DNA from: Nitrospira sp.
GTDB lineage: Bacteria > Nitrospirota > Nitrospiria > Nitrospirales > UBA8639
Length of the DNA: 64,000 bases
Reading direction: 5' to 3'
Assembly: GCA_024760505.1 (NCBI GenBank)
Contig: CP058931.1
Span: forward strand, 124,001 to 188,000
In this document: positions 45,337 through 53,726 of the stretch, in pieces
Layout of the letters: the number at the start of each line of letters is the position of its first letter
How positions within the stretch are numbered: the first letter of the stretch is position 1
The notes under the pieces: model-generated
Database searches by the model: none
What the model was told of the DNA's origin: nothing
What the model saw: the letters and a program-made list of their open reading frames with translations, nothing else
Program-made: the position numbers and the translations under genes

Positions 45337-46278
45337 CTAACTACGTATCTCTAACCACTTCGTCTTATGCTGGACCATTGCATTCAGAATTGTCAGCAAC
45401 TTTCGCATGCAGGCGACCAACGCCACTTTTTTCCGTTTGCCCGCCATGAGGAGCCGGTAATAGAAGACCGCAATCACCGGATTGCATTTGGTGGCCACGA
45501 GTGTCGCCATATACAGTGCGGTGCGCACAGGGGCCCGTCCGCCCCAACACGTTCGATGCCCGCGCCGGGTGCCACTGTCCTGATTAAAAGGCGCGATTCC
45601 TACGAGGGCCGCAATTTGCCGACGGGACAAGGTCCCCAACTCCGGCAGATCGGCCAGCAGGGTCCGACTCAGCACAGGGCCCACGCCGGGCACACTCTGC
45701 AGAAGGTCTTCGTGCTCCTGCCAGACGGGACTTTGCCGGATCGTCGTGGTGAACTCGGTATCCAGGGTAGCCAATTGGCGCTCCAACCAACCGAGATGCT
45801 TCTGAATGCTCTGGCGAATGGGTGGTGTGGCCAGGTGCCGGCGATGTTTCTCATCGGTGATCATCGCCACCAGTTGTCGCCGACGGGCCAGCAAGGCGGC
45901 CAACGCCGCCGTGGCTTGATCGGGCTGGGTCCGCAGGGCGGGTTGCACGCGAGCCGCAAAGAGAGCCAGCAGGCGGGCGTCAATCGCATCGGTCTTGGCC
46001 AACTGCCCCGTCGCTTTGGCAAAGGCGCGCACCTGCCGCGGATTGACCACAATGATCGGCAACCCCGCGTCCACCAACAGGCGCACCACGAGCTGTTCAT
46101 ATCCGCCCGTGGCCTCCACCACGATCCGAGTAGGCCGCACGCGATGCAGCTGCCTGAGCAGGGGCTGCAGGCCGGCCTCCGTATTGTCGACGGTCACAAT
46201 CGGCTCGGTGGGCGAGAGCGCCACATCCAGTTTGGCTTTCGCCACATCAATGCCTACACAGCACGGTGTCAGTTCCAT
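45337..46278 (-). CDS. IS110-family transposase
   Basis: I start at the ATG at 46278, which has GGAGGAGG 5 bases upstream, giving 313 residues; a longer frame to 46551 enters the non-coding end. The N-terminal RuvC-like DEDD domain has GIDVAKAKLDVAL, VVEATGGYEQ and TDAIDARLLALFA, supplying the four acidic residues. The C-terminal Tnp_20 domain has LLQSVPGVGPVLSRTLLADLPELG and the conserved Ser in FNQDSGTRRGHR. These serine/DEDD enzymes use a bridge RNA to choose target and donor sites. The frame is intact, so the element may be active. Confidence 0.95.
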   Translation of the reverse strand: MELTPCCVGIDVAKAKLDVALSPTEPIVTVDNTEAGLQPLLRQLHRVRPTRIVVEATGGYEQLVVRLLVDAGLPIIVVNPRQVRAFAKATGQLAKTDAIDARLLALFAARVQPALRTQPDQATAALAALLARRRQLVAMITDEKHRRHLATPPIRQSIQKHLGWLERQLATLDTEFTTTIRQSPVWQEHEDLLQSVPGVGPVLSRTLLADLPELGTLSRRQIAALVGIAPFNQDSGTRRGHRTCWGGRAPVRTALYMATLVATKCNPVIAVFYYRLLMAGKRKKVALVACMRKLLTILNAMVQHKTKWLEIRS

Positions 46279-46560
46279 CAGGACCTCCTCCCGGTTCATG
46301 CCTCCCGCGAACGCGCCCAGCCTTGTCGATACGGGCTTCAATGGCCCAGGCAACTGTACGGGCTGATACGGAGGCGGAGCCTGACGCACCAAGCTTACAA
46401 CCGGTCTTCTCTGACCAAAGGGGAGTCGGGCTGTCAGGCTCCAGGGTGAATAAAGAGACAACCATCGTCTTTGAGATTCTTTCATGATACAAGGGGAGGA
46501 AAGGTGGGGTAGAGACTTTGAAATAGTGCAGCATTGAGAATTGCGGGGCAAAAAAGGCTC
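46279..46560 (-). ncRNA. Putative bridge RNA region of the IS110 element
   Basis: In the IS110 group, the non-coding end upstream of the transposase produces a structured bridge RNA with loops that pair with target and donor DNA. Here about 280 bases lie between the transposase start and the flanking DNA, while the downstream end is short. This layout fits the IS110 rather than the IS1111 subgroup. I have not folded the RNA, so limits and structure are inferred. Confidence 0.35.
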
Positions 46561-46592
46561 TGAGGCGCTTTCCAGACCTCTACCTCCCTTAG

Positions 46593-46613
46593 TCCCTCCT
46601 TACAAAGGAGGGA
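46593..46613. repeat. REP-like palindrome beside the IS110 element
   Basis: TCCCTCCTT-ACA-AAGGAGGGA is a perfect 9-base inverted repeat with a 3-base loop. A related partial sequence (CCTCCCCTTTGTAAG) lies at the other side of the IS at 45298-45312. IS110-family elements often insert into repeated extragenic palindromes. Confidence 0.6.
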
Positions 46614-46746
46614 AATTCCATGCGTATCTAACTTTCCTTAAACCTTTCTCCTGACTATTTTCCTATAGGTTGCGGCCTTTTGGATCATTGGGGTACCCTT
46701 GCAACTTCTTTTGGCGTTTGGACTTCCATGTAACGAATAGAAACCC

Positions 46747-48264
46747 ATGACCCAAACCACCGCATCTCAACCCACTGCCGATACCTGGGCAGGAGTCAGC
46801 CCTCAGGTCTTGGAGGGGGACATACTCAATCAACGGGCATGGCGCATGCCCGATATTGTAATTTACCAGCATGCGCCGGATGAATGGTGGGTGTCCCCGC
46901 TTGATGAAGAGTTACCCCTGATTCGACTCAATCGCCTGGGCGCAGCCCTGCTCGGCGCGATGGATGGTCGTATGACCATTGGCGCCCTGCTCAATCAGTA
47001 TGGGAAATGGGTCTGCAGCCCGACCCAACAGAATGGTCGCTGGCATTTAGAACGCTGGGCCCAACCCCGGTTTTCGTTAGCCTATTTTGGAACCGAACCC
47101 CCTAGCGGCCACAGCGCAGAGGCGAAATGGGATTTGTTGCTGCAAAAGGTGCGGGAAGGGTGGCATCAAAACGTCCAGGCTGAAACCGAAGATCATCTGT
47201 CCAAATTTCACGTTCAGGGCATCCAAGGGCCCCACGGGCATTTTGAAATCATCGAAACGACGGTCTCTCATTTATTTCGCGAACCCTGCGAAGCCATGAA
47301 CGGGCTTACCTATGGGCGACTGCTTGGCAAAACCCTGCGGCAAATGGGCTGGCTTTCCCCCAAACCCAAACGAATTGTGGAAGTGGGCGCCGGCCTCGGG
47401 TATGTCTCAAAGGAACTGGCAGGAGAACTCTCAGCGGAGGAGCGGAAAGACATCCAGTACACTTTTCTCGATCTGACCGGCCCGTTTCTGGGATCCCAAA
47501 CGACGTTAGCGCGACAAGCAGGGTGGACGGCAACGGCCATTCAAGCCAATGCCGAACGAATGCCGCTGGCGGAGCGTTCCGTTGATTTATTGATCGACAA
47601 TGAAAATCTTGCCGACATGACACCTATCCAATTTGCCGGGGACGAACTCCTCACGTATCGAGGCGAGAATCCTTTGCACGAGGAAGCCCTGGACCTTATC
47701 CGGCGCATGCGCCTGCCACTCATGCCACCCTTTCCCGACGAAGTGATTTTCAATTACGGCGCTATTCAATTTTTACAGGAAGTCTGGCGCGTGCTGAAGC
47801 CGGGCGGACGTGCCATCCTGGTCGAATTCGGGATCGAAGATGATTGGCCTTCTCCCGTCAGATTGCCCGGTCACACCGAATATGAAGTGCAATTCAGTCA
47901 TCTCCGTCATGCCGCCAAATGGCTGGGCTTCCGCGAGCAGTATTGCACCCTGCCGCAATTCCTTGGCATGAAACGGGACATTAACGTCTTATGTACCGGG
48001 GCGGCTTATACCCTACGGCGATTTTGCCGTGAATTAGAAAAGCCCTTCTCCGTCCGCGCCTATACCGAAAAAGAATTGGGCACCGCCCTCGGCACTCTTC
48101 TTCCCAAACTCACCGGCCTGCACTACCATAACGTCTTGGATCCGGCATGGTTCGGTCTGTGGGATTTCAAAGTCCTGTTGGTCGAAAAGCCCGGCGGCAT
48201 GAGCATCGGGCAACAACCGGCCTTCAAAGAATCCGGCGGTTTCCGCTGGTACACTCAGCGATAG
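46747..48264 (+). CDS. Methyltransferase with PqqD-like N-terminal domain
   Basis: The 505 residues fall into two parts. Residues about 50-90 (PLIRLNRLGAALLGAMDGRMTIGALLNQYG) resemble the PqqD/RRE fold, a peptide-binding domain of RiPP pathways. The C-terminal 300 residues are a class I SAM methyltransferase: motif I is RIVEVGAGLGYVSKELA, then YTFLDLTGPFL, and the post-motif is EVWRVLKPGGRAILVEFG. No precursor peptide or other maturase is obvious nearby. A PqqD-like domain joined to a methyltransferase could mean that it modifies a peptide or protein; this is inference. No signal peptide. It stands alone between an IS element and a phosphatase gene. Confidence 0.7.
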   Translation: MTQTTASQPTADTWAGVSPQVLEGDILNQRAWRMPDIVIYQHAPDEWWVSPLDEELPLIRLNRLGAALLGAMDGRMTIGALLNQYGKWVCSPTQQNGRWHLERWAQPRFSLAYFGTEPPSGHSAEAKWDLLLQKVREGWHQNVQAETEDHLSKFHVQGIQGPHGHFEIIETTVSHLFREPCEAMNGLTYGRLLGKTLRQMGWLSPKPKRIVEVGAGLGYVSKELAGELSAEERKDIQYTFLDLTGPFLGSQTTLARQAGWTATAIQANAERMPLAERSVDLLIDNENLADMTPIQFAGDELLTYRGENPLHEEALDLIRRMRLPLMPPFPDEVIFNYGAIQFLQEVWRVLKPGGRAILVEFGIEDDWPSPVRLPGHTEYEVQFSHLRHAAKWLGFREQYCTLPQFLGMKRDINVLCTGAAYTLRRFCRELEKPFSVRAYTEKELGTALGTLLPKLTGLHYHNVLDPAWFGLWDFKVLLVEKPGGMSIGQQPAFKESGGFRWYTQR

Positions 48265-48282
48265 GACCCATCCCTACCCTTC

Positions 48283-49218
48283 TTATTCCACGTTTTTTAA
48301 TTTTCTGGCTTTATCAACCAGGATTCCTTCGCGAAGGCCAAAGTCGCTGACCAGGCATGCGTCAAAGCCGAAGAGTTCCATGATTCTTCGTAGAATCACC
48401 GTGCCTGCCACGATGACATATTCCCGCCCGGGTTCAAGGCCTGGCATGGCCAAGCGCTGCGGACCGGTTTTGGTGATGAGATCCTGCTCCAGCCCTTTGA
48501 TGATCGACAACGTTAACTCATAATTGTGGACACGTGCGGACTCATATCTCGGCAGTCCTTGAGCCATCGCGGCGAGTGTGGTGACGGAACCTGCCGTCCC
48601 GACCAGCGGGATGCCTGAAAAAGGCCCGAAAACTTTCGATACCTTGGCCAATTCCTCATCAATACAGGCTTCAGCGAGGCGAATCTCCTGGACTGTGGGT
48701 GGATCCAGACGAAGCACCCGCTCCAATAAGCGCACCACTCCCAGATCCAACGAAATGACGGCCGGAGCCTTTCCAGATTGAGCCAGGATACATTCGGTAC
48801 TACCGCCGCCAATATCCAATCCTAAAAAACTCGCAATGGCGGTTGGCAGGCCAAAACGAATACCCAACAAGGTTCGTTGGGCTTCTTCTTCTCCCGTTAA
48901 GACCTCCACTTCCCATCCGGTTTCTTGAGTGACAAGGGCGAGAAAGTCTTGTCGGTTTTCCGATTCACGCACGGCACTGGTCGCTACGACTGCCACCCCC
49001 TTGAGCGGATATTTCGCGGTCTTTTGTTTCCAATCTTTTAGGGTGGACACAACGTGATCCATCGCGGCCTGTGATAACCGTTTGTATTGGTCCACCCCTT
49101 CCCCGAGCCGTAGGATCCGCCGATCCGCATCAACAACAGTCAATTCCCCCGGTGGATTCACTTCTGCCACCAACAAGCGGCAGGTTAAGGTGCCAATATC
49201 GATTCCTGCGAGTAACAT
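48283..49218 (-). CDS. Ppx/GppA-family phosphatase
   Basis: These proteins hydrolyse polyphosphate ends or pppGpp. From the ATG at 49218 (AAGGGA upstream) the protein is 311 residues, the short form consisting of the two actin-like domains only. Motifs are GIDIGTLTCRLLVAEV at the N-terminus, ATSAVRESENRQDFL, the catalytic-Glu region LTGEEEAQRTLLGI, LGLDIGGGSTECILA, and the C-terminal GTAGSVTTLAAMAQG. A longer reading to 49380 has no ribosome site. Polyphosphatase and guanosine pentaphosphatase activities cannot be told apart by sequence. It is convergent with the methyltransferase gene. Confidence 0.88.
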   Translation of the reverse strand: MLLAGIDIGTLTCRLLVAEVNPPGELTVVDADRRILRLGEGVDQYKRLSQAAMDHVVSTLKDWKQKTAKYPLKGVAVVATSAVRESENRQDFLALVTQETGWEVEVLTGEEEAQRTLLGIRFGLPTAIASFLGLDIGGGSTECILAQSGKAPAVISLDLGVVRLLERVLRLDPPTVQEIRLAEACIDEELAKVSKVFGPFSGIPLVGTAGSVTTLAAMAQGLPRYESARVHNYELTLSIIKGLEQDLITKTGPQRLAMPGLEPGREYVIVAGTVILRRIMELFGFDACLVSDFGLREGILVDKARKLKNVE

Positions 49219-49462
49219 GCTGTCCCTTCTTCGATCTTGAGATATGCCCCGCAAATTCCCCTCACGGTCTTCCAAGTCCCAAATTGAAAAGGACCGAAAG
49301 GTGAGGTCGACATCCTTACCTGAAAGATACTCAAAAAGACCAGGACATTGAAATCCGTCCTGACTTCTTTTCCCACCCAAGATTACTGTGTTAGGATTTT
49401 AAATTGTTCTGCATATTAATACCCATAAACTTTGGGCCTGTCACTTACAAAAGGAGAAAAGG

Positions 49463-49735
49463 ATGGCGCAAATTCATTGCCGAAAATGCGATAAAGACGC
49501 GGACCCGATCACGGACAATCTTTTTATGGGGAAACTGGAAGAAGAAATCAAACAAAAAGTCTGTCAAACCTGTTGGAATGAATGGGCCGGCCCGGGCGGA
49601 ACGAAGACCATGGTCATTAACGAGTATCAGTTGAATTTAGGTGATGAAAATGCCCGGCAAACCCTTAAAACACAGATGCGGACTTTTTTGAAATTGGATG
49701 ACACAACGGGCGAATTTAAAGATTATCGCCATTAA
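49463..49735 (+). CDS. YggX-like Fe(2+)-trafficking family protein with two CxxC motifs
   Basis: The 90-residue protein ends with TMVINEYQLNLGDENARQTLKTQMRTFL, matching the hallmark of the YggX/iron-traffic family (TMLINEYRLNLADPRARQYL). YggX protects Fe-S clusters from oxidative damage. Here the N-terminal part is different: it carries CRKC near residue 7 and CQTC near residue 35, four Cys that could form a zinc ribbon or Fe site, while YggX has one conserved Cys. GGAGAAAAGG precedes the ATG. It stands alone. Family assignment rests on the C-terminal half. Confidence 0.75.
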   Translation: MAQIHCRKCDKDADPITDNLFMGKLEEEIKQKVCQTCWNEWAGPGGTKTMVINEYQLNLGDENARQTLKTQMRTFLKLDDTTGEFKDYRH

Positions 49736-49961
49736 TCTATCAAAGTTCCCTACCAAATATCTGAAGGGTTCGGATTGAGGCTCCTTTCTTACGCAGGACT
49801 CCTCCAGTTTTGTTAGTAAAGCAGGAGGGATTCCTCGTGTTGCCTTGTTTGACGAGAGTTGCGAGTGGACCAGTTTTCCGATGGTACCCTTACAAACATG
49901 TAGGATTTTCTCCCGGGAAATGCCTCTTGATGGATTCCCTGTGGCACGTTAGGATGAGTTT

Positions 49962-50522
49962 ATGGACACACCATTAGGCAAGGGGGTTTTCCTCATTGCC
50001 ACCCCGGCTTTACGCGATCCCAATTTCCGTCAAACGGTCGTGCTGCTCTGCGAGCATGGACCGGAAGGCGCCCTGGGCGTGGTCGTGAATCGTCCAACCG
50101 AAATGAATATTGCCGAGGTCCTGCCACAAGTTCCAGTGCTCGAAGGGCAGGAACATCGGGTCTATTCCGGGGGGCCTGTTCAAAAAAATAGCCTGCTCGT
50201 CTTGTACCGTCTGAATGAGGAAATTGAAGATACCCATGCGGTGCTTGACGGAGTGTATCTCGGCGGGAATATGGAGACACTGGAGCGCATTCTTGAAGTT
50301 CCCGGTGAGCACGAATCGTTTCGGGCATATATGGGCTATTCGGGCTGGGGACCAGGACAATTGGAGACGGAAATGGAAAGCGGCTCATGGCTCACCATGC
50401 CTGCACAACCTCACCTCGTCTTCGATGAGGATTCTCAGGACTTGTGGGGCGAGGTCATCCGATCCTTCGGAGATCAATATACGATGTATGCGCATATGCC
50501 CGTTGATCCAAATTTAAACTAA
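49962..50522 (+). CDS. AlgH/YqgE-family (UPF0301) protein
   Basis: The 186 residues match UPF0301: GKGVFLIATPALRDPNFRQTVVLLCEHGPEGALGVVVNRPTE near the N-terminus, VYSGGPVQKNSLLVLYR, GVYLGGNMETLERIL, and FRAYMGYSGWGPGQLETEMESGSW. Members occur widely; in Pseudomonas the gene is called algH and was linked to alginate control, but its biochemical role is unknown. No signal peptide, probably cytoplasmic. The upstream 226 bases hold no gene. Confidence 0.93.
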   Translation: MDTPLGKGVFLIATPALRDPNFRQTVVLLCEHGPEGALGVVVNRPTEMNIAEVLPQVPVLEGQEHRVYSGGPVQKNSLLVLYRLNEEIEDTHAVLDGVYLGGNMETLERILEVPGEHESFRAYMGYSGWGPGQLETEMESGSWLTMPAQPHLVFDEDSQDLWGEVIRSFGDQYTMYAHMPVDPNLN

Positions 50523-50611
50523 CCGCCTTCCTGGCCCGGCTGCATCCTCATCCCTAAGACACCTCCGGCTTCAACAAGACCTAAGCCCATTTCTTTGATA
50601 AGGTCTGGTGT

Positions 50612-51886
50612 ATGACCACGCAGACCGAGCCAGGTCATTGGCTCAAAAATTTCTGTCTTCTCCTTGTCAGTCCCAAAATGCTGGTCATGCTTTTGACCGG
50701 TTTTTCTTCCGGCCTACCTCTCCTGCTCATTGGCTCGACCCTCAAATTCTGGATGCGGGAAGAAGGGCTCGATTTAACCACCATCGGATTTTTCGGATTA
50801 GTCGGCCTCCCCTACACGCTCAAATTTCTCTGGGCTCCGGTTATGGACCGTCTCGTGTCCTCTGCTATGGGAAGACGACGCGGGTGGATGCTGGGCACTC
50901 AGATAGCTTTGATGATCACCATCGCCTCGCTCGCGTTGACTCAACCGGCCATTCATTTATCAACCCTCGCGGTCTTATGTGTCCTTGTGGCATTTTTTAG
51001 CGCCAGTCAGGACATCGTCCTGGATGCCTATCGCCGTGAATCCCTCTCTGACGAGGAACTCGGCATTGGATCTTCCATGTTTATTTATGGCTATCGCTTG
51101 GGAATGTTGGTCGCCGGAGCGTTGGCCTTATTTCTGGCAGATCAGGAGAACCTTTCCTGGAATGCTGTCTATTTCATCATGGGCGCCATGATGATTATTG
51201 GCATTCTCACGACATGGTTTGCACCGGAACCCACCATTCCCGCACCACCACCAGCATCATGGCAGGAAGCCATCACAGGTCCGTTTCTGGAGTTTTTTTC
51301 CCGTCCGGGCGCTCTCATGATGTTGTTGTTCATCCTGCTGTATAAGGTCGGCGATAGTATGGCGTCAGAAATGCTCTCTCCATTTATGGTGGATCTCGGC
51401 GTCTCGAAAACCGACTATGCGATGATCGTTAAGGTTTTCGGCATGATTGCCTTGATGGCGGGTGGATTGATTGGCGGGCTGGTGGTCTACCGCCTTGGGA
51501 TTGTGCCATCCCTGTTTATTCTGGGTTTCCTCCAAATGATTTCAACGGCAGGATTTGTCATTCTGGCCTATACCGGCAATCACCTCCCGACCCTGACGGC
51601 CGTCATTGCCTTTGAAACCATTTCCAGTGGACTGGGACAAACCGCGTTCGTGGCCTTTATGGCCAGTCTCACCAACAAGCGGTTTACTGCCACACAATAT
51701 GCCCTGTTGACCAGCTTCATGGGCATTCCACGGGTCTTTGCCGGCTCCACCACCGGAATCCTGGCCACCTGGTTGGGATGGGAAGGGTTTTTTCTTCTGT
51801 GTACCTTAATTGCCCTGCCCGGCTTATTTCTCATTCCCTATCTCCGGCGCTTAGAAGAAAATCACCAATCCATCACCAGGCAATAG
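50612..51886 (+). CDS. ampG: AmpG-like major facilitator permease
   Basis: The 424 residues have about twelve membrane segments. The start of the domain (MLVMLLTGFSSGLPLLLIGSTLKFWMREEGLDLTTIGFFGLVGLPYTLKFLWAPVMDR) is the AmpG hallmark, and SASQDIVLDAYRRE in the second part of the first half matches AmpG as well. AmpG imports 1,6-anhydro-muropeptides for cell-wall recycling. No ampD or nagZ is adjacent. It is convergent with a pair of lipoprotein genes. Confidence 0.9.
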   Translation: MTTQTEPGHWLKNFCLLLVSPKMLVMLLTGFSSGLPLLLIGSTLKFWMREEGLDLTTIGFFGLVGLPYTLKFLWAPVMDRLVSSAMGRRRGWMLGTQIALMITIASLALTQPAIHLSTLAVLCVLVAFFSASQDIVLDAYRRESLSDEELGIGSSMFIYGYRLGMLVAGALALFLADQENLSWNAVYFIMGAMMIIGILTTWFAPEPTIPAPPPASWQEAITGPFLEFFSRPGALMMLLFILLYKVGDSMASEMLSPFMVDLGVSKTDYAMIVKVFGMIALMAGGLIGGLVVYRLGIVPSLFILGFLQMISTAGFVILAYTGNHLPTLTAVIAFETISSGLGQTAFVAFMASLTNKRFTATQYALLTSFMGIPRVFAGSTTGILATWLGWEGFFLLCTLIALPGLFLIPYLRRLEENHQSITRQ

Positions 51887-51996
51887 GCCTTGTTGAGCCA
51901 GCCATGGTGGAGTTGAGACACGCTAGGGCGACCACATCCCCTATTTCCAAATGAAGTTGAAACATTTCCTTATAGTTACCTTGCACCTTAAGGTAG

Positions 51997-52416
51997 TTAA
52001 AACGGCCAAAACCAGAAATGGGGGGTATCGGGTGGGGGCTGAATGACTGAATGATCAAAGGTCAAATCCGGTCGCAACGCCACATGTAAAATATAGGTGA
52101 CCCCTTCACCTCTTCCCAGATTCATGGATGGAGAGACGGGCAACATTACACGGAGAAGCCATCCGAAATTTACCCGCATCGTCTTGCTATCTCCATATCG
52201 ATAACGAAAAACCATTCCGCCGGCCCCTTCCTCAATCTCATCAGGAGCGCCTAATTTCCCGGCCACATCCTGAATCGTGCTTTTCCCTGGCACCAACTCT
52301 TCGAGAGAGTCGGCGACTAAAGGATCATTGACCACCACACGACGAAAGTCACAGCCGGCCAGGGAAAGAAGCAACAGGACACCAAGGATTCCGGTTTTTC
52401 CAAAGACCAAGACCAT
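51997..52416 (-). CDS. BamE/SmpA-like lipoprotein (copy 2)
   Basis: The 139 residues have a signal peptide with the lipobox LLSLAGCDF. The mature part has LEELVPGKSTIQDVAGKLGAPDEIEEGAGGMVFRYRYGDSK, the pattern of the BamE/SmpA/OmlA fold (a helix pair, then an antiparallel sheet, with G-x-P-D/E turns). True BamE is shorter and contacts BamD; this may be a relative with another role. Six bases separate it from a paralog upstream on the same strand. It ends in an aromatic C-terminus (HFWFWPF). Confidence 0.75.
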   Translation of the reverse strand: MVLVFGKTGILGVLLLLSLAGCDFRRVVVNDPLVADSLEELVPGKSTIQDVAGKLGAPDEIEEGAGGMVFRYRYGDSKTMRVNFGWLLRVMLPVSPSMNLGRGEGVTYILHVALRPDLTFDHSVIQPPPDTPHFWFWPF

Positions 52417-52422
52417 CTTGCC

Positions 52423-52842
52423 TTACTCCCCAAACGGCCAGATTTGAAATTCCACATTCCTGGTCCGATTGCCAAACACCACGTCATCCACTATCCCTTG
52501 GGAATTAAAAAATACCCAGAGATGATCACTGCCAATATTAAGACGGGACAGAAACAGCAACCATCCCAATTTGCTGTCAAAGCGGCGGTAATGAAAGATC
52601 TCATGGCCGTTTGCCTGGACAATCTCATCAGGGGCCCCAAATTGTTGGGCGACTTCCTGGCGATTTGTTATGCCTTTCTCAATCGTTTCAATCCGATCCT
52701 CCGGAAAAGGCTCACCCACTTCTCCCCGGACAAATGCACAGCCATTCACCATGCTCAACAACACCAGAAGGCCGGCCAAAAGTAGGAGTCCTCTTGGATT
52801 TCTCCCATGTTGACTGAAGCCGGCTTGAGATTCCCGCAACAT
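52423..52842 (-). CDS. BamE/SmpA-like lipoprotein (copy 1)
   Basis: The 139-residue protein has a signal peptide with the lipobox SMVNGCAF. The mature part reads IETIEKGITNRQEVAQQFGAPDEIVQANGHEIFHYRRFDSKLG, similar to the next gene's LEELVPGKSTIQDVAGKLGAPDEIEEG, so the two are tandem paralogs. Both end in a short aromatic-rich tail (FQIWPFG here). They probably arose by duplication and sit in the outer membrane. It lies 14 bases past the DUF1295 gene, so the three are likely one operon. Confidence 0.75.
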   Translation of the reverse strand: MLRESQAGFSQHGRNPRGLLLLAGLLVLLSMVNGCAFVRGEVGEPFPEDRIETIEKGITNRQEVAQQFGAPDEIVQANGHEIFHYRRFDSKLGWLLFLSRLNIGSDHLWVFFNSQGIVDDVVFGNRTRNVEFQIWPFGE

Positions 52843-52856
52843 AGTTCTCCTCCTCT

Positions 52857-53669
52857 TTATGAGCTGTTCCGTCGAGGCAGCCAGGGAAACAATTTATTGG
52901 TGGTGTGTTGATATCGGCGATAGGCTTCCCCTCGGCTGTTCATAGCCTGAGCCTCGGCCAAGGGCACTCCCGTCACCCATAAGAGCGACGCCATCATGAG
53001 CAAAGGCCACATGATCGCCATCCATGCCCCCGGAAGTCCAACTGCCAACGGAATATAGGCACACCACTGTAGGATTTCAAAAAAATAATTAGGATGACGG
53101 GAAAACCGCCACAACCCCGTCTGTAAGACCTTGCCCTGATTAGTCGGATCGGATCGGAACCGTTCAAGTTGAATATCCGCAAGAGCCTCTCCAAAGAAGG
53201 CTACCAAAAAGATCCCGAGGCCCAGAAGGTCCCAGCCTCTTACCGCCGATTCAGAATGGCCCATAATCCAGCACAGGAGAAATCCAAAGAACAGACAAGC
53301 AGGAATTTGCAGCATGAAGTATCCAAAGATTCCCACCGATTCCCATTCGCCTAACACTGCCCGAATGGTTTTATACCGGAGGTCTTCCGACTTTCCCCAA
53401 ATGCGATTCTTCCACAGGTGCCAGCCCAACCGGCAGGCATACGCACTTCCCATGGCCACAATAAGAACCCGTCGCCAAGGGCTGCCCTCGCCTTCTATTC
53501 CACAAACAATAACGACAAGGCCAAATCCCAAACAAAATCCTACATCGGCGAAGGAGGCATTGCCCACTCGCAAATGTACAAGCCACAAGGCAAGGAGAAG
53601 CACCAGGAGGAGACCTACAATCTGAGACACATGCGGAGCAGTGAGCATATGCCAGGAAAGCGGATTCAC
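52857..53669 (-). CDS. DUF1295 family membrane protein (steroid 5-alpha-reductase-like)
   Basis: The 270 residues have about seven hydrophobic segments and the DUF1295 landmarks: FADVGFCLGFGLVVI, RRVLIVAMGSAYACRLGWHLWKNRIWGKSEDLRY, and QTGLWRFSRHPNYFFEILQWCAYIPLAV, where RHPNYF is the hallmark of the 5-alpha-reductase/isoprenylcysteine-methyltransferase superfamily. These enzymes reduce double bonds in lipids; the substrate is unknown. The start is a GTG at 53669, or possibly the ATG at 53648; neither has a good ribosome site. It heads a likely three-gene unit with two lipoproteins. Confidence 0.85.
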   Translation of the reverse strand: MNPLSWHMLTAPHVSQIVGLLLVLLLALWLVHLRVGNASFADVGFCLGFGLVVIVCGIEGEGSPWRRVLIVAMGSAYACRLGWHLWKNRIWGKSEDLRYKTIRAVLGEWESVGIFGYFMLQIPACLFFGFLLCWIMGHSESAVRGWDLLGLGIFLVAFFGEALADIQLERFRSDPTNQGKVLQTGLWRFSRHPNYFFEILQWCAYIPLAVGLPGAWMAIMWPLLMMASLLWVTGVPLAEAQAMNSRGEAYRRYQHTTNKLFPWLPRRNSS

Positions 53670-53726
53670 CTTAGATCAGAAAACACACGGTCAACACCAC
53701 GACCATGAAGATCTTTGGAAAGGGAC

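Larger units (their letters stand above)
45298..46613 (-). mobile_element. IS110-family insertion sequence (approximate extent)
   Basis: The region holds one DEDD-type transposase gene on the minus strand plus about 280 bases of non-coding DNA upstream of it, the arrangement of the IS110 group. IS110 elements lack terminal inverted repeats, so the ends cannot be fixed by eye. The limits given are set by two similar sequences facing each other, CCTCCCCTTTGTAAG (45298-45312) and CTTACAAAGGAGGG (46599-46612), which probably belong to a genomic palindrome family rather than the element. No other copy is in this window. Confidence 0.7.

Noticed and set aside
46279..46551. N-terminal extension of the IS110 transposase
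   Set aside because: The strong ribosome site and the conserved GIDVAK start point to 46278; the extension is probably the non-coding end of the element.
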